The notes: generated from the sequence alone by a model not told the origin. Positions 1-5,910 are shown, counted from the stretch's first letter. The stretch: 6,188 nt of DNA from Gemmatimonadota bacterium (GCA_003221985.1 QHUQ01000044.1:1-6188); one strand, 5' to 3'. Numbers and translations: made by a program.

Positions 1-766
1 CCTGCGTCTGCCGCCGGCCGGCGGGCATCGCATTGACGTGGATGCTGACGAAGAGATCGCAATCGGCGCGGCAGAACAACGGCCGGTTCGCCAGGTCGAT
101 CAGCGTGTCCGTGGCGCGTGTGAGCACCACATTCAGGCCACGTCGTATCAGCTCGGCGCGCAGCAGCTTGCCGATACCGAGCGTGATGTCCTTTTCCGTC
201 AGGCCGCGCGGAAAGTGCAATCCCGGATTGCCGGGGTCGACCCCGCCGTGCCCCGGATCGACGACGATCGTGTGCACCAGCCGCAGACGCGTGATCGGAT
301 TGGGCGCAGCGATGACGGCAGGGGGGAGGGGCGCGGGGGGGGCGGGGGGCGGCGCAGTGCTGGCGATCAGCGGGAGAGACGCAACCGGACGTTCGTCGAG
401 CCGGGCGAGCAACGGGTCCCAGCGGTAGCGGCCCGCGAGCAGACGCGGCACGTGATCGGTGAGCCAGTGCAGCGGCAGGAAGAGGGTATCCCGGGCGACG
501 TACGGCGCCCCAACCAGCGGATACGCCGCCCCTTCGTAACGCACAAAGGGCGACCCGATATCGAAGTCGAAGCTGCGATCTCCCAACGTCACGTGCGCGG
601 ACGACCCGTCCAGTGACACCGTCAACCCGAGGGGCTGAGCGAGCAGGACGGCCGCGACCGCGGCCGCACCCTGTTCATTCATCACGGGAATAGTGACCTG
701 GCCGCGCGGCGTGGTAATCAAGACTTGCTGCGGCACCAGGGCGGCGAGGAGCAGGAGAACCGTCAT
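1..766 (-). CDS. Secreted N-acetylmuramoyl-L-alanine amidase (Amidase_3), 3' end cut by window edge
   Basis: Zinc-dependent amidase that cleaves the bond between N-acetylmuramic acid and L-alanine in peptidoglycan, acting outside the cytoplasm. I translated 255 codons without a stop; the C-terminus lies beyond position 1. Residues 1-13 form a short hydrophobic, Leu-rich signal peptide. Residues about 15-125 look like a copper-amine-oxidase-N-type domain (YPLVGAPYVARDTLFLPLHW region), common in front of cell-wall hydrolases. Residues 137-157 are a Pro/Ala linker. The catalytic domain begins near 164 with VVDPGHGG (zinc His173), followed by GLTEKD (Glu191) and DLFVSIHVNA (His243): the three expected zinc ligands. 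The second catalytic Glu would lie outside the window. The ATG overlaps the smpB stop codon by 4 nt, so the two are probably co-transcribed and translationally coupled. An AmiC- or CwlD-like role is possible; the exact subtype is not resolvable. Confidence 0.93.
   Translation of the reverse strand, partial: MTVLLLLAALVPQQVLITTPRGQVTIPVMNEQGAAAVAAVLLAQPLGLTVSLDGSSAHVTLGDRSFDFDIGSPFVRYEGAAYPLVGAPYVARDTLFLPLHWLTDHVPRLLAGRYRWDPLLARLDERPVASLPLIASTAPPPAPPAPLPPAVIAAPNPITRLRLVHTIVVDPGHGGVDPGNPGLHFPRGLTEKDITLGIGKLLRAELIRRGLNVVLTRATDTLIDLANRPLFCRADCDLFVSIHVNAMPAGRRQTQ
321..349 (+). repeat. G-run tract with G-quadruplex potential inside the amidase gene
   Basis: The plus strand carries four G runs of 6, 4, 8 and 6 separated by loops of 1, 3 and 1 nt. 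This fits the usual G-quadruplex pattern very well. It lies on the template strand of the amidase gene, so the mRNA is C-rich here and encodes the Pro-rich linker (residues about 140-149). Low-complexity linker coding in a GC-rich genome can produce this by chance; folding is not shown. Confidence 0.5.
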
Positions 767-1218
767 GACCGTCTCCCCTTCACGACCCGTGCCATCTCGC
801 GTTCAGCGACACGCCGCTTCAAGTCCTCACGCTTGTCATGCGCCTTCTTGGCCTTGGCGAGCGCGATCGCGACCTTGGCCAATCCGTCCTTGAAGTAGAC
901 CTCGAGCGGCACGACGGTCAGACCCTTCTGCGTCGTCGCGCCCAGCAGCTTGCGGATTTCGCGTTTATGAAGGAGGAGCTTTCGGGAACGGGCCGGCGGC
1001 GGATTGTTGTAGCTACCCGGCCCGTAGTGTGAGATCGTCATGCCTTCGAGCCAGACTTCCCCGTTGCGCACATGGGCGTACGCTTCACTCAAGCTCGCTT
1101 TGCGATCACGCAGCGACTTGACCTCGGTGCCGCTGAGGACGAGACCCGCCTCCCACGTCTCGAGGAGGTGGTAATCGTGACGGGCGCGCGGGTTCCTCGC
1201 GATAGAAATTTTTTCCAC
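763..1218 (-). CDS. smpB: SsrA-binding protein SmpB (trans-translation)
   Basis: Binds tmRNA (SsrA) and brings it to ribosomes stalled on broken mRNAs, so that the nascent peptide is tagged and the ribosome is freed; cytoplasmic. The 151-aa length is typical. Conserved family blocks are present in order: N-terminal NPRARHDY (residues 9-16), GTEVKSLR (30-37), RKLLLHKREI (79-88), KGLTVVPL (98-105) and the DKRE motif (128-131) at the end of the OB fold. A basic C-terminal tail (132-151) follows, which in the family enters the decoding site. The start codon is GTG; upstream in the same frame there is no other start before a TAA at about 1252-1254. No clear Shine-Dalgarno sequence is visible. It is followed by the amidase gene with a 4-nt overlap, and is divergent from the tRNA-Leu gene. 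The ssrA gene itself is not in this window. Confidence 0.97.
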   Translation of the reverse strand: MEKISIARNPRARHDYHLLETWEAGLVLSGTEVKSLRDRKASLSEAYAHVRNGEVWLEGMTISHYGPGSYNNPPPARSRKLLLHKREIRKLLGATTQKGLTVVPLEVYFKDGLAKVAIALAKAKKAHDKREDLKRRVAEREMARVVKGRRS

Positions 1219-1240
1219 GATGACATCGGCAAGATACGCA

Positions 1241-1270
1241 TTGACTTGGGGTTATACAACAATCTAGATT
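1241..1270 (+). promoter_or_regulatory. Putative promoter of tRNA-Leu
   Basis: TTGACT at 1241-1246 matches five of six bases of the sigma-70 -35 box. TAGATT at 1265-1270, after an 18-bp spacer, matches four of six of the -10 box. Transcription would begin near 1277, about 14 nt before the mature tRNA. The position fits, but the -10 is imperfect and the sigma preferences of this organism are unknown. Confidence 0.4.
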
Positions 1271-1271
1271 G
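1260..1271. repeat. 12-bp perfect palindrome in the smpB / tRNA-Leu divergent gap
   Basis: CAATCTAGATTG is its own reverse complement. It sits in the 72-bp gap between the divergent smpB start (1218) and the tRNA-Leu 5' end (1291), and it contains the putative -10 box of the tRNA promoter. This A/T-rich patch stands out from the GC-rich surroundings. It could be an operator or simply part of promoter architecture. Confidence 0.5.
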
Positions 1272-1290
1272 CCGTTCCTCAAAAGTCCTC

Positions 1291-1374
1291 GCCGAAGTGG
1301 TGGAACTGGTAGACGCGCTGGCTTCAGGAGCCAGTGGGCGCAAGCCCGTGGGGGTTCGAGTCCCCCCTTCGGCA
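1291..1374 (+). tRNA. tRNA-Leu, anticodon CAG
   Basis: Class II tRNA folded by eye. The acceptor stem GCCGAAG (1291-1297) pairs with CTTCGGC (1367-1373), with discriminator A at 1374. The anticodon stem CTGGC (1318-1322) pairs with GCCAG (1330-1334) around the seven-base loop TTCAGGA, giving anticodon CAG (1325-1327), which reads CUG. The long variable arm GGGC-GCAA-GCCC (1336-1347) is typical of leucine tRNAs. The T stem GGGGG (1350-1354) pairs with CCCCC (1362-1366) around TTCGAGT. The 3' CCA is not encoded (CTG follows) and must be added after transcription. The gene ends 8 nt before the convergent stop codon of the MoeB-like gene, with no visible T-rich terminator. Confidence 0.97.
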
Positions 1375-1382
1375 CTGCACGT

Positions 1383-2519
1383 CTAGTATCGCGGTACCTC
1401 TGCATCCACCTCGCGTGACCAGGCGTCGATTCCTCCCGCCAAACTGCGCACGTTCGCGAATCCTGCTCCTTTGAGAATCTCGCGCGCCTGGAGCGAGCGT
1501 TGGCCGTGATGGCAATGCGTCACGATCTCCGCGTGTCCCGGCAGCTCGGCTAGCCGGCGCGGCAGCTCGCGCAGCGGAATCAGCCGGGCACCTTCGATGC
1601 GGGCGATCTGCGCCTCGCGCGGTTCGCGGACGTCGAGCAGCACCAGGTCCGGCTTGGAGCCGCGCTCGCGCTGCAGCTCTTGAGCACTAATCTCCACCCC
1701 ATCCCCCGTCCCTCGTCCCACTTCCCCGCAGAACGCTTCGTAATCGATAAGTGACGTGACGGTCGGATGAATGCCGCAGACCGGGCACTCGGGATCCTTT
1801 TCGAGCGCCAACTCTCGGAACTGCATCCGTCGGCCATCGAACAACAGCAGGCGGCCGATCAACGGCTCGCCGAACCCCACGATCAGCTTGATCGCTTCGA
1901 GGGCCTGCAGCGATCCGATGATTCCGGGCAGGACGCCGAGCACTCCACCTTCGGCGCACGACGGCACGAGATCGGGCGGGGGCGGCTCGGCGTAGAGGCA
2001 GCGATAGCACGGCCCCTGTTTCGCGTAAAACACCGAGACCTGCCCATCGAAGCGGAACACCGACCCGTACACATCGGGCTTGCCCAGCAGCACGCAGGCG
2101 TCGTTCACGAGGTAGCGGGTGGGGAAGTTGTCGGATCCGTCGACGACGATGTCGAAGTCGCGAAGGATGGTGAGGGCGTTGGCCGAGGTCAGACGCTCGG
2201 CGAACGTCGCGAGCTGCACATGTGGGTTGATGTCGCGCAGGCGCGCCCGCGCCGATTCGGTCTTCGCGCTGCCAATGCCGGAGGTGCCGTGGAGGATTTG
2301 GCGTTGCAGGTTGCTGAGATCGACCAGATCGAAGTCCACCAGTCCCAGCGTGCCCACACCGGCCGCGGCGAGATACAACGCCGCCGGAGACCCCAGTCCG
2401 CCCGCGCCGACAAGCAGGACGCGTGCGTCACGCAATTTCGATTGGCCTTCGAGACCTACATCGGGAAGCGTGAGGTGCCGGGAGTACCGCAGCAGCTCCT
2501 CATGCGACAGCGTCGTCAA
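1383..2519 (-). CDS. MoeB/ThiF-type sulfur-carrier adenylyltransferase with C-terminal rhodanese domain (MoeZ/MOCS3-like)
   Basis: E1-like enzyme expected to adenylate the C-terminal Gly-Gly of a small sulfur-carrier protein (MoaD, ThiS or similar) and, through its rhodanese domain, to help turn it into a thiocarboxylate for molybdopterin, thiamine or related synthesis; cytoplasmic. The 378 residues contain the MoeB opening RYSRH (11-15), the nucleotide loop GAGGLGS (38-44), GSDN (128-131), the zinc pairs CYRC (171, 174) and CPVC (245, 248), the conserved Cys188 region, and a rhodanese domain (about 272-378) with active-site loop CHHGQRS (Cys336). The start is TTG: no ATG or GTG fits in frame, and the resulting N-terminus matches MoeB proteins. 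It overlaps the Rrf2 stop codon by 4 nt, suggesting translational coupling. The carrier-protein partner is not in this window, so the pathway is undecided. Confidence 0.93.
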   Translation of the reverse strand: MTTLSHEELLRYSRHLTLPDVGLEGQSKLRDARVLLVGAGGLGSPAALYLAAAGVGTLGLVDFDLVDLSNLQRQILHGTSGIGSAKTESARARLRDINPHVQLATFAERLTSANALTILRDFDIVVDGSDNFPTRYLVNDACVLLGKPDVYGSVFRFDGQVSVFYAKQGPCYRCLYAEPPPPDLVPSCAEGGVLGVLPGIIGSLQALEAIKLIVGFGEPLIGRLLLFDGRRMQFRELALEKDPECPVCGIHPTVTSLIDYEAFCGEVGRGTGDGVEISAQELQRERGSKPDLVLLDVREPREAQIARIEGARLIPLRELPRRLAELPGHAEIVTHCHHGQRSLQAREILKGAGFANVRSLAGGIDAWSREVDAEVPRY

Positions 2520-2968
2520 TGGACTGACGCCACCCCGGCGATCTGATAGACCTGTGGCTCGGCATGCTGAAGGTCGGCGAGGGTCACACTGGCGAGGACT
2601 TCGTTGATGCGCCGCTCGAGCATGCGCCAGACGGGACGAATGCTGCAGGCGGTCGCCGGGTCGCAGCGCTCATCGTCCACGCGGTGGAGGTCACAGTTCA
2701 CCTCGAACGTCACATGCTCCGACGCTTCGATGACATCCTTCACGCTGACGTCCTGGGCGGGGCGCGCCAGCAGGTACCCGCCCCGGGCACCACGCACCGA
2801 TTCGACCAAACCGGCGCGCCGCAGGCGCAGCAGGATCTGTTCGACGTAATCGTGCGGGAGGCGTTCCTGCTCGGACAGCTCGCGGGCGGCGACGGGGCCC
2901 TGCCCCGACCGCCGGGCGAGGTGAATTGAAACGATCAGGCCGTATTCCGCCCAGGTTGTAACGCGCAT
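2516..2968 (-). CDS. Rrf2-family transcriptional regulator with probable Fe-S cluster
   Basis: DNA-binding repressor or activator of the Rrf2 family (IscR, NsrR, RsrR and CymR relatives). The 150-residue length is typical. The N-terminus (MRVTTWAEYGL) and the winged helix-turn-helix with VESVRGARGGY (56-65) are classic for the family. Three cysteines, Cys92, Cys102 and Cys108, sit where IscR and NsrR hold their cluster, but with spacing C-x9-C-x5-C rather than IscR's C-x5-C-x5-C. A cluster-based redox, NO or iron-sulfur sensor is therefore likely, with exact type unknown. It starts 21 nt after the barrel-protein stop codon and overlaps the MoeB-rhodanese gene by 4 nt, so that sulfur-transfer enzyme is the obvious candidate target. 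No strong Shine-Dalgarno sequence precedes the ATG. Confidence 0.93.
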   Translation of the reverse strand: MRVTTWAEYGLIVSIHLARRSGQGPVAARELSEQERLPHDYVEQILLRLRRAGLVESVRGARGGYLLARPAQDVSVKDVIEASEHVTFEVNCDLHRVDDERCDPATACSIRPVWRMLERRINEVLASVTLADLQHAEPQVYQIAGVASVH

Positions 2969-2978
2969 GGCCGGAATA
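2943..2978. repeat. Inverted repeat spanning the rrf2 start codon
   Basis: TATTCCG (2943-2949) and CGGAATA (2972-2978) are exact reverse complements separated by 22 bp, with the rrf2 ATG (2966-2968) in between. One arm lies in the conserved coding sequence for WAEYG, the other in the untranslated leader. It could be an autoregulatory operator or an mRNA hairpin; seven-bp arms this far apart also arise by chance. Confidence 0.3.
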
Positions 2979-2989
2979 TGCGAGAAGGC

Positions 2990-4024
2990 TTATCGGGATT
3001 CAATGGGCGGGCTTACGCCGACGCCGGCCTGCAGGAGGAACGCGTTGCGATCGCTCCCGGCATTGCGCTGGAGCCACAGCACCCGGGCGTTGACGTTCCA
3101 CATCAACGAATGACCATGGACGATGTCGGCGCCAAGTCCGGCATGCGCGCCCTGACCGATGCCGCGATCGTCGCCGAGTAACGGGAACCCCGCGAGTAAA
3201 AACCCGAGGTCGAGATACAAGCGCCCCCAGGCGGGATGCACAGACGGTTCATACGCGGGAGCGAAGAGCACGGCATACGGCTCGCAATTGCTCGGGCAGC
3301 CCGTCGTCACGCGCAACGGGGCGTAGTCGATCTGCAGGCCGAGCGAGCCGGCCTTCTTGGTATCGCGCCGGAATCGGACACCGAGCGTTGGGCCTCGCCC
3401 TTCCATCGGCCCGCCGAGGCGTGCCAGGATCCCGACCGCGGGACCAAGCGTGCCGTTGAGCAATTGCGTCTGGCGAGGCTTCCCAAACGCGAGCGATACG
3501 TTGGCTCGGCCCTCCAGCGCCTGAATCGCGCTGTTGGGGACCTGAAAGAAGCGGCCTTCGACGAGGGCGGCGGCCTGCGTGCCGAGGTTCAATCGCACGC
3601 CGAGGCCGAACCCCAGCCCGAATTCGTTGGTCGGCGTGGGCGGGGGAGTTGCGAGTCCGCAGCCGAGCAGCTTGATGTCCTGATCGGTGACGCGCGCCAG
3701 CCCGACGGCGGTCGACGCGAACGGTGCGACGCCTTTGGGTCCTACCGGATAGTAGTTCGACTCCACGCCAACGAACGTCAGCTTGCGCACACAGTTGTCG
3801 TTCGACAGATCACCGTAGCGGGAAACGGCGACACCAATTTCGCCGTCATCGCCGGAGAGCAACGCGAAGCTGCCGCCAAATGAGGTGAACGAATGACTGC
3901 CGCCGGAGCCGTCTTCGATCGAGATCGTCGACACGGTGGGACCGATGCGCGCGCGCCGTTGGGCGGCGGCACCGCCCGGGGACCCGACTGCGAGCGCGAC
4001 GAGGACGAGCGTCAGGGTACGCAT
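2990..4024 (-). CDS. Predicted outer-membrane beta-barrel protein, possibly two tandem barrel units
   Basis: I do not recognise a named family. The 344-residue product begins with a signal peptide (residues 1-21, hydrophobic stretch then GGAAA, cleavage near AQ). The rest is rich in Gly with alternating polar and hydrophobic residues and aromatic strand ends, as in outer-membrane barrels. Residues about 27-182 and 192-340 look like two similar units: each starts with a GP-containing strand, includes a Cys-containing loop in the middle and ends with a Gly-rich strand series such as NEFGLGFGLGVRLNLG (133-148). Four cysteines (78, 122, 243, 247) could form disulfides. The ATG at 4024 is chosen because it yields the signal peptide and begins 17 nt after the upstream gene; the frame stays open to 4396, but that extension overlaps the membrane-protein gene. 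Function unknown. Confidence 0.82.
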   Translation of the reverse strand: MRTLTLVLVALAVGSPGGAAAQRRARIGPTVSTISIEDGSGGSHSFTSFGGSFALLSGDDGEIGVAVSRYGDLSNDNCVRKLTFVGVESNYYPVGPKGVAPFASTAVGLARVTDQDIKLLGCGLATPPPTPTNEFGLGFGLGVRLNLGTQAAALVEGRFFQVPNSAIQALEGRANVSLAFGKPRQTQLLNGTLGPAVGILARLGGPMEGRGPTLGVRFRRDTKKAGSLGLQIDYAPLRVTTGCPSNCEPYAVLFAPAYEPSVHPAWGRLYLDLGFLLAGFPLLGDDRGIGQGAHAGLGADIVHGHSLMWNVNARVLWLQRNAGSDRNAFLLQAGVGVSPPIESR

Positions 4025-4041
4025 GACGAGACTTCTATCGC

Positions 4042-4455
4042 TCACTTCACGAGCAAACCCACCACCAGCCCGGCCGCGTTCATGCGGATCAGCCACGCCC
4101 AGCAGGTCGCCATCTGCAGCGGCTTCGCCTTGACGTACCACACGCTGCTGCCGACCGTCGCGAGACAAATCGTCGGCAACCACAGCACGGTGGCGAACTC
4201 CATACCGGCGAGCGGGCCGCCACCGCTGACCCACAACGCGCCGTGGAAACGGCCGTAGAACCACGCGAACAGCAGGCCGAACACGAGCGACAGCAACGCC
4301 GACTTCACCAACGCCGGGCCCATGAACCGCTTCATCTCCTCCGGCGTCATCGTGACCATGAATGCGTCCATGCCCTTCGTGAACACCTTGCTCCACACGA
4401 CCCAGTCCACGAGGTACACGACGACGCCTGCGATCAATCCGGCGATCCAGTTCAT
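4042..4455 (-). CDS. Small integral membrane protein, four predicted helices
   Basis: I cannot name this 137-residue protein with confidence; the layout is vaguely like DUF1761-type membrane proteins. Predicted membrane segments are at about 3-21, 48-68, 85-105 and 115-136. Between the first two lies a short loop with charged residues (VFTKGMDAFMVTMTPEEMKRF, 24-44). The TPEE patch and aromatic residues (Trp18, Trp21, Trp65) are the most distinctive points. The start is ATG with GGAG (4464-4467) 8 nt upstream, a good ribosome site. It lies 22 nt after the aspA stop codon and 17 nt before the barrel gene, so it is probably co-transcribed with both. The inner membrane is the expected location. 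No enzymatic motif is visible. Confidence 0.85.
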   Translation of the reverse strand: MNWIAGLIAGVVVYLVDWVVWSKVFTKGMDAFMVTMTPEEMKRFMGPALVKSALLSLVFGLLFAWFYGRFHGALWVSGGGPLAGMEFATVLWLPTICLATVGSSVWYVKAKPLQMATCWAWLIRMNAAGLVVGLLVK

Positions 4456-4463
4456 GCGCGCGT

Positions 4464-4467
4464 CTCC
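4464..4467 (-). promoter_or_regulatory. Ribosome binding site of the small membrane protein
   Basis: GGAG on the minus strand, 8 nt before the ATG at 4455. It supports this start and independent initiation after the upstream aspA stop. Confidence 0.6.
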
Positions 4468-4477
4468 GTTGTGAGAG

Positions 4478-5890
4478 TCACTGCTTCTTCCGCTCCCCCG
4501 GCACGCCCAGCTCCGTCATCGCCCGCAAATCGAGGACTTCGTCGAGCTCCTTTCCTTTCAGCAATCCCTTCTCGATCACCAGCTGGCGCACGGTGACATT
4601 CTTCGCCACGGCCTCCTTCGCCAACTTCGCTGCTTCGGCGTAGCCGATCTTGGGGGCGAGCGCCGTGACGAGCGCCGGGCTGCGCTCCAGCCAGTGCGCG
4701 CTCTGCGCGGCGTCGGCTGCGATGCCCTCGACGCAGCGCTCCGCCAGCACGCGCGTGGCGTTGCTGAGGATCATCATCGACATCAGGATGTTGTGGGCGA
4801 TGACGGGCATCATGACGTTCAATTCGAGCTGCCCCGCCTCCGCGGCCGTGGTGACCGTGACATCGTTGCCGATCACCTGGAAGCAGACCTGATTCACCAT
4901 CTCGGGAATGGAAGGATTCACTTTCCCCGGCATGATGCTGGACCCGGGTTGCACCGCGGGAAGCAGAATCTCGGCGAAGCCGGTGCGTGGCCCCGACGCG
5001 AGCAGGCGCAAATCGCCGGCGATTTTGCCGAGATCGGCGGCGTACGTTCGCAGGGCGCCCGAAAAGGCCGCAGCATCGCCCAGCGACTGCATCAATTGCA
5101 CGCGGTCCTTGCCTTCGCGCAGCTCGAGGCCGGTCATCGCGCGGAGATGCTTGACCATGAGCGCCGGATACTGCGGCTCCGCATTGAGCCCCGTACCCAC
5201 GGCCGTACCGCCGATGCCGAGATCGCGCAGATCGTCGGCGGCGCGCGTGATTCGGTCGCGGTTGCGCTCGACGGTGTGCCCGAACGCAGTGAATTCCTGG
5301 CCGAGGCGGATCGGCGTCGCGTCCTGCAGGTGCGTCCGTCCTGATTTCACGATATTGTCAAACGCCTTGCCCTTCGCGAGGAATGCGCGCGCCAGCCGCG
5401 TGAGCGACTCCGTGAGCACCGCCAGCTGCGACAGCGCACCGAGCCGGATGGCGGTGGGAATCACGTCGTTCGTCGACTGCGCCATGTTGACATGATCGTT
5501 CGGATGCACCGGCTTGTAGTCACCCCGCGTGCCGCCGAGCAGCTCATTGGCGCGGTTGGCGAGCACCTCGTTGCCGTTCATGTTGTGCGACGTGCCCGCG
5601 CCGGCCTGATAGGGGTCTACGACGAACTGGTCGCGGTGGCCTCCGGCCAGCACCTCGTCGGCCGCCGCGATGATCGCGTCGGCGAGCTTGCGGTCGAGAC
5701 GTCCGGTTTCGCGATGGGTGAGCGCGGCGGCTTTCTTGATGAGGATGACGGCGTCGACGAAGGCGGGGAGAGGTCGCAGATTGGAGATGGGGAAGTTTTG
5801 CCGTGCCCGTTCGGTCTGGATGCCCCACAGCGCTTCCGTGGGGACCGGCAGCTCCCCGAGGGGATCACGTTCGATACGTGTTTGACCCAC
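4478..5890 (-). CDS. aspA: Aspartate ammonia-lyase (aspartase/fumarase superfamily)
   Basis: Expected to convert L-aspartate reversibly to fumarate and ammonia, feeding nitrogen and C4 metabolism; cytoplasmic homotetramer in the family. Signature GSSIMPGKVNP is present. Counting from the longer ATG frame, aspartase positions line up at a constant offset of 16 with the Bacillus AspB enzyme as I recall it: Thr117, Ser156-Thr157-Asn158, Thr203-His204, catalytic Ser334, Lys340 and Asn342. The stretches DQFVVDPYQAGAGTSHNMN and NPSIPEMVNQV are aspartase-like; class II fumarase usually has QTGSGTQ and NPTQ there. An oddity is LNVMMP where known aspartases have LNVMEP, so fumarase or another lyase activity is not excluded. 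I chose GTG at 5890: it follows GGAGGGG (5893-5899), gives MGQTRIE and about 470 residues, near the family length of 468, and avoids the cupin gene. An ATG at 5941 would add 17 residues with no family match. Confidence 0.85.
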   Translation of the reverse strand: MGQTRIERDPLGELPVPTEALWGIQTERARQNFPISNLRPLPAFVDAVILIKKAAALTHRETGRLDRKLADAIIAAADEVLAGGHRDQFVVDPYQAGAGTSHNMNGNEVLANRANELLGGTRGDYKPVHPNDHVNMAQSTNDVIPTAIRLGALSQLAVLTESLTRLARAFLAKGKAFDNIVKSGRTHLQDATPIRLGQEFTAFGHTVERNRDRITRAADDLRDLGIGGTAVGTGLNAEPQYPALMVKHLRAMTGLELREGKDRVQLMQSLGDAAAFSGALRTYAADLGKIAGDLRLLASGPRTGFAEILLPAVQPGSSIMPGKVNPSIPEMVNQVCFQVIGNDVTVTTAAEAGQLELNVMMPVIAHNILMSMMILSNATRVLAERCVEGIAADAAQSAHWLERSPALVTALAPKIGYAEAAKLAKEAVAKNVTVRQLVIEKGLLKGKELDEVLDLRAMTELGVPGERKKQ

Positions 5891-5892
5891 CG

Positions 5893-5899
5893 CCCCTCC
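5893..5899 (-). promoter_or_regulatory. Shine-Dalgarno sequence deciding the aspA start
   Basis: GGAGGGG on the minus strand, immediately upstream of GTG 5890 (4 nt between GGAGG and the start, slightly short). The alternative ATG at 5941 has no such site upstream. Confidence 0.55.
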
Positions 5900-5910
5900 G
5901 TCGATTCGAC
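5900..5910. repeat. Short perfect inverted repeat in the aspA / cupin gap
   Basis: GTCGA-T-TCGAC, five-bp arms around one base, lies inside the 49-bp space between the GTG of aspA and the ATG of the cupin gene. Position in a divergent promoter gap makes an operator possible. Short GC-rich palindromes are common by chance. Confidence 0.3.

Noticed and set aside
38..616. 192-codon open frame on the plus strand antisense to the amidase
   Set aside because: It runs in exact register with the amidase codons, where GC-rich genes rarely make antisense stops. The amidase motifs prove the minus strand is coding.
1291..1374. tRNA-Leu as an integration site for a mobile element
   Set aside because: No integrase, no repeated tRNA 3' end and no change in composition is visible next to it.
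1072..1386. Plus-strand open frame ending across tRNA-Leu
   Set aside because: Its last part is a translation of the tRNA itself, a known type of false protein, and the first part is antisense to smpB.
1324..1515. Minus-strand frame with GDSNPHGL-like text over the tRNA
   Set aside because: This is the familiar false translation of the antisense of a leucine tRNA, joined to a shadow frame of the MoeB gene.
1767..2546. 259-codon plus-strand open frame over the MoeB gene
   Set aside because: The composition is typical of an antisense shadow and the minus strand carries all MoeB and rhodanese motifs.
4025..4396. 124-codon N-terminal extension of the barrel protein
   Set aside because: It lies out of frame over the membrane-protein gene, and the signal peptide begins only at the ATG at 4024.
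4694..5344. 216-codon plus-strand open frame over aspA
   Set aside because: Antisense shadow in a GC-rich gene; no recognisable domain, while aspartase motifs are continuous on the minus strand.
5882..5910. TTGACC at 5882-5887 as a -35 box for the cupin gene
   Set aside because: No acceptable -10 box occurs at 16-18 bp downstream, so I do not call a promoter.
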